From contig OX442316.1 of the NCBI GenBank assembly GCA_949358305.1, positions 8,556,001-8,620,000 on the forward strand: a stretch of DNA of 64,000 nt. Direction: 5' to 3'. The translations under genes and the position numbers were made by a program. A model generated the notes under the pieces. That model saw only the letters and a list, made by a program, of their open reading frames with translations, made no database searches and was not told the DNA's origin. Numbering within the stretch: the stretch's first letter is position 1; each line of letters opens with the position of its first letter. Of the stretch, positions 11,071-21,800 are shown piece by piece. This DNA comes from Strigamia acuminata (lineage: Eukaryota > Arthropoda > Chilopoda > Geophilomorpha > Linotaeniidae).

Positions 11071-12447
11071 TCAGATAGTTTCACCTAAATTTTCATCCAC
11101 TTCTTCTTCGTTCTCGTCATCATCAATTATTCCTATTCGACGAGCGATCTGTTTGATATGAGTTGTCACTTGTTCTTGAACTAAATTGAATGACATCGCA
11201 AGCAAAGCCATTCCGAATAGTAAGTAAACAGCGCACAAAGCTAGAATTTTTTCAGAATTTGCCGTTTGTTCATCACTGCCGACTTTCCCAGGCACGTAAT
11301 CACCAAAACCAATCGTAGTCAAAGTTATGAAACAAAAGTAAAACGATTCGAAAAACGTCCACTCGTCTTCCCATTCTTTAAACAACAATGCACCGCCGCA
11401 CAAATAGGTTGTGACCAGTGTCACACACAACCATATAGGCACTGTGCGGTTCTCTTCGACGGCCACAGCTTTGCTTTTGCGACTACTTGTCCTCTGAGAT
11501 GAAGAAAGCGGTGATTTCGTTTCTGTAGGAGATGGTAAATCAACCACAAGGTCCTTATTATTACCTAAAGCATATCTGTTTAATATAACTGCTGGCAACG
11601 GCCCGCGCCGAAAATATGCTGCCGAGTCTTGCATCATCATCTCCTCGGTGAATTTGAATTCGTCCGAGCGTCCTGAGCGGAAACTGCTGCTGTGACTGCC
11701 CTCGTCTCCAGACTGTTCCTCTTGGAAGAAAAATCTGCGTCGTTTAGTCGATGGATAGCGAGAACGACCCTGCGCAAATTGCGATTCTTGCATGTTGGTC
11801 TTGTGTTTGGCGCATTTAAAACAACACACTTTCCAATAGAGGAATTTAAATGAGCGAGCCATTGCGTCGCCAACGTTTGACATGCAGAGAAGCATGAGGG
11901 GAATGCCAGCTATTGCGTATAGGAGAGTGACTATTTTACCCCAATTGGACCTAGGCGCAACGTTACCATAGCCTGTAAATTTAAAAGAAAAAAAAATTAT
12001 TTCTCACTTCAGCGTGTTTTTGATGGCGTTTATACCGATTGTGGTGATGACGATGATGGCGTAAAGTATTGCCTCCGCAGTTGACCACTGCGTTCCATCT
12101 TGACCGATGTAACCTTCATTTCGCACGTATTTTGTGATGTTGCTTTGGAAATTTATCATTATGGCTTCAGCTCCTTTTTCCCAAATTTCTTTTTGAAGAT
12201 AAGTAAGATTTCCTGTGTATAATCGTAACTCTTCGACGAACTCGTCTACTATTATTGTCACATTGTCTTTGACTAATTTTTCTCGATCCCTTTCCAATGC
12301 TTGAAACATAAAACCGCCTCCTATGGAATATCCAACTACTAAACCGCAGAGTCCGATGTGCGATAAGCAGAAAGAGACAGCTGCACGGATCCAGCGAATA
12401 AACCTTTGACAACGTGATTCGTCTGCTGGTATTTGTAATTCGTCCAT
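11071..12447 (-). CDS. Two-pore-domain (K2P/TWK-type) potassium channel
   Basis: Two exons, 12447-12036 and 11972-11071, are joined over a 63-bp intron to give 437 residues. The intron splits the first pore codon: ITTIG ends exon 1 and YGNVAP starts exon 2, restoring the selectivity filter TTIGYG at about residues 135-140. The second filter is TTIGFG near residue 360, so the protein has the P1/P2 layout of K2P leak channels. Four membrane segments are visible: M1 at about 24-46, M2 after P1 (LLYAIAGIPLMLLCMSNVGD), M3 (WLCVTLVTTYLCGGALLF) and M4 (LALCAVYLLFGMALLAMSF). A long Ser/Arg-rich cytosolic loop joins M2 and M3. The extracellular cap between M1 and P1 contains NVT, NLT and NIT sequons. 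The acidic C-tail ends DENLGETI. The family sets resting potential in nerve and muscle. The subtype is not assigned. Confidence 0.93.
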
Positions 12448-12891
12448 GTTGGAGGAAGAAAGGTTATTTTGAGACCTAAACGAGGTATTTTTGGTTGAAT
12501 TGACGTCACAGACACAGAGGAATAAACTTTGGTTTGTCTAAAACGCATCCTTAGGTTAATTAAATCAATTATTATTGCATTATTTATTTGCTTGAATTTT
12601 TTTTGCGGAAAATTATTAAATTTTAAAATTTGAAGTTTTGTAGCAATACAAGAAGTGAGAAATTATTTTTTTGTGGGGGAAAGTGGATAATATGGACGAT
12701 GGATAGAAATAAAACTGCATCTAAATTTAGATAGTTGCAGCTGGCGGTACTGAAGTGCGGTTCAGTAGCGGTGCCTATTTGTTGCAGCAACGGCTTCTAT
12801 TTTCAGAATTAATAAACAAATGAAAACTCAGCCGATTGAATATAAATAAGAAATGATTTGGAATAAATATTTAATTTTTTGTTTACATTTT
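12448..12891. other. Spacer between K2P start and JmjC stop
   Basis: This 444-bp interval holds the presumed 5' region of the K2P gene and the 3' end of the JmjC gene, both on the minus strand. A TTTATTTG stretch near 12583 and A/T tracts are present. No clear TATA box is visible. Confidence 0.4.
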
Positions 12892-15800
12892 TCAGTCATA
12901 TTCAGAGCCGATTGTGATACTTATTTGTTCACCGACAATGCGAGTTTTGTGGAACCACCAATTTGTATCCAAAACAACTAAAGTGGAAATAGAAGTGAAT
13001 TTAAATCCGATTCAATTGAAAGAGAAGCCACTTAACTGATTTCCCCCGGTTCGACAGTCACTTCAAGTCCTCTGCAATCTAAGCTGCATTCAGGTGGTGG
13101 TTCCAGTGTCCAGTGTTTGTGCCCACTAATTTGAGCTTGCCAAGAAGGATTCACTACATGATCAATCTGGTGGAAAGAAAAGAGTGAAACAAACCATTGA
13201 ATTCACTTTATCATTGCACATTCTGTTCAAGTTGAACATAAATCAAATTAGGGTAGAAAGAAAAAAAAAATATTCGATTCGGGTATATTATTTTCATCAA
13301 TTTTTCACAAATTCTGTGAAGGAGAACAGTGGGAATCATATTGCAAAGGTTTTATAAATATTACATGACGTACAAACGCGAAAAGAATTATGAATGAATT
13401 TTTAAAATTCGAGAAATGTAAGAAAACAACTTTCTGCTCTCATTACTTAAAAATAAAAACTTATTGAAAATGTATTGTGGAAATTTAATCTGCAACACAT
13501 TTGGCAGTTCATTAAAACAATCAGCTGACAGGTTGGTATGTAAATGTAGTAAGATAGATTGCTTTTTATCCTTTAAAAGAACTCGAAGGAAGTTTAATTT
13601 TCTCAAATACAAACATTTTTGTTTAATGAATATATAAACCCCATTAATCACATACTTATCTGCTTTATTTTTTCTTGACTTTAACTTTGCTATCGTGTCA
13701 AAATGTCCTGAGTACCCATACATTATTTAAAATGATTAAAGAGGGTGATACCCACTCAGTTTTCAGCATTATTTCTGCTTGGACTTGAGAGAATCCATTA
13801 TTAAAGTGAATAGCTTTTGGGCGGAAAAGACTATTTTGTTGTTAATGTAAATTTGCCTTTTGATCAAAGTTGGAGCGACCATTAAATATTCGCATTGGGA
13901 GGAAAGGAAACTAAAGTTGTTGGTAGTTTATTTTTGTTTTTCAAAAAGCACACAATATATCCTGTGTGCTTTCAGTTCGTTAATGCCTTTCCCCGAGGCA
14001 CGAGTAACTACAGTAAAGTATACTAAAATAACAAATGTATCTGATAATGGAAGACGATTCTGTTGCTCGTGGCAACAAGAGAAGTTGCTTTGAAGGCAAC
14101 ACTCGGAAAGTAACAGGGATTCTTTAATAAACATCACTTTTCACAATATCTGTAATCTTTTAGTAATTTTCAAAGTAATGAAAAATTTTAGTCAGTAAAA
14201 AGGATTATCTCATTAATGTGATGCCGCATACATCCGGAAAGAGAAGAAACCACAGTAAAGTTTGTTTTAGATTAGAATCTCTTGGCGAGGGGCGTTTAAA
14301 CTCCCAACACAGTCTCCTGAGCACGTTTTCGTCGTTTCAAAGACGCAGAAATTGCATTCACTTTAACCACGACACATTTTGTCTTTTAGAAAATGAATAA
14401 TGGAAGCTCTTAGGGGAAAACATTCAATATGGAAGATACAGCGTTGAAGGAGACGATGGAAATTCATCACACTTACCTTTGCAATACCAATCGGAATCAA
14501 AATTGATTTATCAGATTTTCAAACACTTTTCACTCAGAGTTGTAATTAATTTTGGAATTTGGACTAATTTGAAATGATATATTCATTTTGACAATTAATT
14601 TTTTTAATGGTATTGTAAAGGATAGAGCGATTTTTTTTATCATTTACGTGCAAGTGTGCTCCATAACCAGGACTGCCCATGAAAACCCAATCAGTTTTGC
14701 TTGACTCTGCATCCTCTGGTAAAAAATATGGCCGCTCGTAATGCTTGCGTAAAGCATTTGCCACTGATGAATCACAATTGCTCCTATAATAGAAAGGGCA
14801 TGTGAGAAACAGAAACGAAATTCACATTTATACTATTTTTTTGCGGAAGTTAATTCTCATAAATACATAACGAAGTCGGATGAGATGATATGCATGTTAT
14901 TACTATTTTAATGTTGTTTTTCAATTTTGGAAAGTGGGGCGTAGTCAAATAGTTATTTATATCAGCAATAGACGGGTACGTGGAACATTGTAATGCATAA
15001 ACCGCCACATACTGTATACTACTTGTACATCCTTTTTCCAAAATGAAATTTCCGCAGTTTTAGACGCATGCATAGTATTTATTGGAATTGAAGTTGACTT
15101 TTTAGTCGTGTCAATTTGGACATTTTAATTGATTTAAGTCTTATTTTACCTGAGGTCAATTTAATATATTCTCTCGCAAGACTGAATACGATTCTAACTT
15201 AGCAAACATTTGCAAAGTTGCTGAGCTGAGCTGAGCTGCTAATTAACCATAGAAAATTAAAATTGAAGTTGAAAGTGAATATCATAATTAGATGAAGAAG
15301 AAGAAGAAAAAACTATTTTGAAGACTTGTTTTTAATTACATTTTCTGTCTTCAATTTTTTTTTTCTTTTGCAAAATGGAAATTTTTTTTTAAAAAAACAA
15401 AAAAAAACATAATTTACTATATTTGTTCCATTTTCACTAATGGGATATTGAAAGACTCATCTTGCACTGAACTGAGTCAATGGATTTTTCCCACACTTAC
15501 CACTTGAAATGGTAGTGCTAGAACACTGCCCATTTGACCGCAATGACTCGTAAAAGAATATCAGATTAAGTGAACAAATGGTAAGTGATGTGGAATAGAA
15601 GCTTGGAAGTAACTTTTACTCGGGGATGATGATGATGATGGATTTAAAAGTAAAAGCATGTCGTTTAAATGAAGTAAACAAACATTTACTCTTAAATGGG
15701 GGAGGTTGAGTAGACGTTATTTACAAAATAAACTAAATAAACTAACCAAAATGTACATAATCGTGTTCGTGATTTATAAATATTTGCTTAAAGTAAATCT

Positions 15801-18800
15801 AATCTTCGGTGCACGTTAATTTGTTTTGAAAATTACAAGTTTGAAAGTTAATTCCAATTTTATTTACTAGCGCAACTTCATACTGTGCGCGCGCTAATGT
15901 ACAACTTTCAACCGGCATTAAAGCTTATCAGCTTGACTCAATTTCCCGCTGTCATCTGTGCACAGCGAGTGCTATCAACTGACACCAGGAGGCCACGCTC
16001 AAAAACATATTACGCAGAAAAGATACAAGCTGTGGAAAAAAGATTATCGACTGTCACCTTGCTTCTCATTCGGTAAATGTCAAAATTGCATAGAAGATGA
16101 CTCGAGTAACATCTGCGAAATTTGAGCACAGAAAATTATTTTTAATTTATACTTCTAAATAATCTTAGTTTACTTTTTTTTTTTTTTTTACAAAAATTAC
16201 CTACGTAAGTAGAATTTCTAATAACTTCTCCTACCCTATCGTATTCATGATTATTTTTTTATTATTATTTATTCAACTGATAAACCTAGCTTAATGGGTG
16301 TGAATATGTATGAAGTTAAAGCGTTCACGAATGATGCTAGAATAACTAAATATTAAATTTGAAACGAAAGATGAAAATTAATTTAAAAAATTAATTTTAA
16401 ACTTACCAGCCTATGTACCAGGGCTTACTTGTGTCCTTTAGCAAAGCCCTTTCTGCATTCATATTAAAAACCTCCCCCAGACTCTTGAATTCAGTGTCGT
16501 ATGGGAAAAACTGACAGTCCTGACGAATACTTTCTAACGTTGGACTATCCTCCGAATACAAACTTTTGAAAAATGCGAAGTTGAAATGTTTCAGAGCTGT
16601 CCAGTTGCTGGTGCTGTCCGTGATAACAACTGGGTGTCCTGTGTACGCGTACCTAAACATAAAGAAAAAACGTTCGTAACTTATCATGCTCTTGCAACGC
16701 ACATGTTTATTTTATTTTTTCATGCATTTAATGCTCTATCCTTTCCAATTCTCCTAGAAATGTTGCTCTGCAGCAGCATCTGCTTAGTTTTATCTTGATG
16801 AAATATTAAATTGTAAATTTGTTGTTATTTTTTTAAAAATGTTTTTTAATATTAAAAACATAAACTTACTGGTAGGTAAGATTTAAATTTGAGCAACTGT
16901 AGTTTATTGCTTAATAACCGTTTCAACCACGAAAGGATGTGGTTTGAAACTCGCGTATGGTTTTAAAATCTCTCTAGCAAAGTCATGCGTGTTAATGATA
17001 TAAGTTTTAATATCGAAATTATTGCAGCATAAATGCGGCACAGGTTTTTTGTTACATGAGTGTGAGTGTGAGCAGAAGAAAATGAGGTAATAACACGAGT
17101 GTTTAGCTAATATGCAAAAAGGGCAAAAGTTACGCTCACCTTATAATCAATTATTCAAAACTATAATTGCCGGACAAAAAGAAATAATTGTACACATAAG
17201 CTTATACAAGATTGAATTTCTAAAAAAAGAAAAAAAATAATCAATAGTTCTTTTTCCTCGTTAGAAACTTTATTTTAAAGTTCAATAACATGCACTCTCC
17301 CTGATTGCCATAGACTAAGTGATTCCCGTCTTCTAACTGCATACATATAGTTGTCATCACGCACAGCACAACCTGCCATTCCAACCTGCCAATTTTTTTA
17401 TGTAAAAATCTAATCTAACCAGAAGTATGTGTCATTAAAGGTTGGAGAGCAGAAGCTGGTGTTTAGCATTTCAGTGTAAGTAATACTATGTTGTGACTAA
17501 AATTTGCTTTTATCAGAAAATGGCTAAATGCCAATTTCTTTTCATCGAAAGCGTTATGTATTTGTGAGTGTACGTGTGTGCGTAGAAAATGTAGGAAGAA
17601 GAAAGCTTTTTCAACAAGAAAACTGATGAGATGTATATTCAATACAAGTAACACAATAATACAGAACATGCGCGCAGTGCGCGTTACCAAGCAACTTAAA
17701 CTATGATAACATATATATCTCACAAATCCCCCTCATAGGTTATCATTTGTTTAAACTTAAAAAGAAAACTAACTCTAACAACAAACATGAATGAAAGAGA
17801 AAAACGAATAAAATATTAACAACAAAAATTATTGTTCTTCTTCTTTCATCTTGGCATCATCTTGAAGACCCACACGATCACGGCCTTCTTCAAACTTGTC
17901 CTTTGCCAGCGGTTTAGTCAAGAAATCCGCAACCATTTCTGCTGAAGGAAGGTGGACCAGCTTGATATTTCCCAATTTTAGATCGTCCTTAATAAACATC
18001 ATATGTCGATTCATATGCTTGGTCCGCCCAAACTGGTTTGAACCACAAAGAACTTGAATGCCGGGTGTGCAGTCAGTGTAGATTGGTACGCATCTTGGCA
18101 CGCAATCCCCCTCACCGACCTCGCTTAGGAAATCTCTTGCCCATTTGATTATTTTGAGCAGTTCACAAATCGCAAGTATCTCGCTCTCGGTGGTGGACAT
18201 CGCCACCAAACGTTGTCTTTTCGTTTTCCATCCGATAGTTGCGTCGCCGATCTTTAAAATCAAGCCCGTGTGTGACTTAGCATCTTGGGTTACACACCAA
18301 CTTGCGTCCGCGAATCCTTGTAAGCTTCCTTCTTTGCTTGAGAAGAACAAACGCAAATCTTTTGTACCGTTGACATAACGCAAAACGCGTTTCGCTGCTC
18401 GAAAGTGCAGTTGGCGAGGATCTTTGGAGAAAGCTGAGAGAGCGCTCACAGCATATGACAAATCCGGACGAGAAACAATCATCAGGTGCATCAAAGAACC
18501 GATGATCTGCTGGTATAAATTCTGATCAACCTTCTTTGATTTGTCGAAGTCCTCCAAATCCTGTCCTGTTGCCATCGGCGTTTTCGCAGTGATCCCATTG
18601 AGTAAGTCAAATTTTGTCAAAATGTCGTTTACATATTTTTGTTGTCCCACGTATACTCCGTCCTTAGTGACCGAAATTTCCATTCCGAGTAGGAAGTGAA
18701 CCTCCCCCATGTCGACTATTTCGAAAACCTTCTTTAGTCGTTTTAGTATCCGATCAAGAATTCTTTGTCTCGTGAAAGCAGCCAAAATATCGTCCACGTA

Positions 18801-21800
18801 CACGCCCAAAATTATGTAGTCATTTTTATGTCTATAAATATAGACACACCGGTCGTTTATGAGCGGTTTCAAGCCAATCTTGATCAGTTCCTGGTCAAGT
18901 CGCTCGTTCCAGCATCGTCCCGACTGGCGCAACCCGTACAGGCTGCGTTCCAGTCGGCAAACGAGATCGTCTTGCTCGTAACCTTCCGGTTGTTCCATAA
19001 AGATGACTTCGTCCAACAATCCGTAAAGGTACGCGGTCTTAATGTCGAATTGTCGCGTCAACAGTCCGTGTCTGGCTATCATCGAAAGTATGATCCGGAG
19101 CGATTCCATCCTCACTACGGGCGAAAAAGTCTCCGTGAAATCCACACCAGGTCGTTGGGAATACCCCACCGCCACCAGGCGTGCCTTATACTTATTGACG
19201 CTTCTGTCGGCATTAAGTTTAATGCGGAAAATCCATTTGCTTTTCACCGTCACTGTCTGTCTTTCCCTCTTTACAAGTGTCCATACTTTATTGATGTGTA
19301 GAGAATTAATCTCGCTGTCCATCGCTTCTTGCCATTTCTCTCTGTCATTGCAGTTTACCGCCTCTACGTAAGTTTCAGGAGTGAACAGCTCTTCCACACA
19401 CTCTATTGCAGCATTGACCGCCTCTTGTTGTGCTGCTATGCGCTCCGAGCGTTGCACTCCCTCTTGTTGCAACCGCTCTTCGCGCTGCGCAAGCTGTTCC
19501 GCCAGTCTCTGCTCAAGCGCCGCTTTCGTCGCGCCCCTGGGTCGCCCCACCTGCACCGGCTGAAGTGGCTGCGGTGCGGCGTCGTCAACAGCGATAACCG
19601 GGTGTTCGACCTCGTCTTGAGCGTCCTGCAACTCGTTCACCGGTTCAACAGAAAAAATGGCGTCTTCCTCTTCTTGGCAAAAACGTTGCTTTGCCCCCTC
19701 ATCGTTTAAACCAAAAACGTCTGCACCTCGCACCTCCTCATTGAATCCTACCGTCCTGCCCTCTTCTACTTTACCGTCTTTCGGAACGTAAATTCGATAG
19801 GCTTTCCTGTCGACTGAATAACCGACAAATATGCCGTGTTTGGCTTTCGGATCCAATTTCCGTCGCTTTTCCTCCGGTATGTGCAAAAAGGCTTCGCAAC
19901 CAAAAATCCGCAAGAATGCAACTGTCGTCTTGTGTTTCGACCATAACTCCTCGGGTGTAAAATCCCCATTCGGCTTGGTAAACGATCTATTTTTGACATA
20001 GACCGATGTGGCGATCGCTTCTGCCCAAAACTTCAAAGGAAGGCCCGATTTGATTAGCAGTGTCCGAGCCGCCTCTACTAGCGTACGATTTGCCCTCTCA
20101 GAAATTCCATTACTAGAAGGATTAAAGGGAACCGTAAGCTCGTGCAGAATGCCCTCAGATTCGAAAAAACGCTTGAAATTTGCATTGACAAATTCCCCAC
20201 CGTTGTCACTTCTAAACCTTTTGAGTTTGTAGCCAGTTTGCTTCTCTGCCATGTTCTTGAATATTTCAAAATGTTCAAAGCATTGAGATTTCTCCCGCAA
20301 GAAAAACGCGAATTTTTTGCGTGTAAAATCATCAGTTAGAATCAAAGCATACTTGCTGCCTCCCAGCGATGCAGTCTGAAATGGTCCAACCATATCCCCA
20401 TGAATAAGTTGCAAAACTTCAGTTGACTGCTTCCCCTTGACTCTTTTGTACGGGCTTCTCGTCATTTTTCCCAACGTGCATGCAGTGCATCTTTCCAAAT
20501 GCACGTCCGCATATTCCAGCCCGTGCACAATCTGTTTGTCTCGCATTTTATCTATTGCACGCTCATTTAAATGACACAGTCGCTCATGCCACAATTCCTT
20601 GCTGGCTGGGCGAGGTTGCACAGAAACTGCGTTGGCTTCCTCTCCAACCCATTGGTGCAGTAAATACATGCTGCCATTTAATGTTCCTGTTGCAATCGTC
20701 ATTCCTCTTGGGTCCTTAATTTCCGCGACTTTATTGTTGAATGAAATCGCATAATTATTAGCGGTAAGACGTGGAATTGACAACAGATTGCCTTTCAACT
20801 CTGGCACAAATAAGACGTCGAGGAGCAAAATCTTCATGAATTCCGTTTCTGAAAGCTTGCATCTCAAAATGATATTCCCTTTCCCCGTAGCCAACAATTT
20901 TGCGCCCTTTTTGGCTGTGGTGACCACTGCTTCGATTTCCTCGAAAGTCCCAAACAATTCCCGTTTTCCAGACATATGCGCCGACGCGCCGGAATCGAGA
21001 ATCCACTCGTCTTGACAATCGTCGCCGCCCAAATCGACGACAAAAGCATGCTGGATAACCGCTTCCTGTTGTGCTATTTTTGCCGTGGCTGCCTCTCTTG
21101 GTCGTTGTGACGCTGGACTCGGCCTCTTTTCGGGGTAGCGCTGCCAACAATTCTTGGCAATGTGGCCACTTTTACCACATTCATAACAGGCTGATTTTGA
21201 AACGTTTTTCAACTTCTTGCCGCCCGAATTACGTCCCACCTGCGCCTTGAACGCAACCGTCACGTTGTCCACGGTCTGTCCCTTTGAGTGGAATGTCGCC
21301 CACTGATCTTCCATTTTCAGTGACCGTCGCAAATCTTCAAATTTCGCGTCTGCCGCGTCACGATAATTTCGTGCAATATTGCCATATTTTGGCAAAAGTC
21401 CTCGTGTCGTGTAATGAAGAATCTCGCGGTCCGAAACAACCTTTCCTACCGCTTTGGCTTTTGCCTGAATCGACTTGGCCCTGTTCAAGTAACCATCCGT
21501 CGACTCGTCGTGTCTCATGCGCAGCTCCGCAAGTTCCGAACCAGCGTCAATTTGTCGCTCTTCCGTGGTACCTGCGTACTGCGCTTTCAACGCCTCCCAA
21601 AGCGCCTTGGCCTCGGTAAAAGCCATACAGTTTGTGGCTTCTTCGTCCGACATCGTTAAAACTATAATCCCTAAAGCCTCGTCATTATTTTTGGCCCACG
21701 CTTCGTGCTTCTTCAGCGCGTCTGCATACGTTGCATCCGTCGCGTCGGGCACTATCGGCTCCGGTTTCGTGATGACGCCTTTCAAACCTTTTGCAGCTAG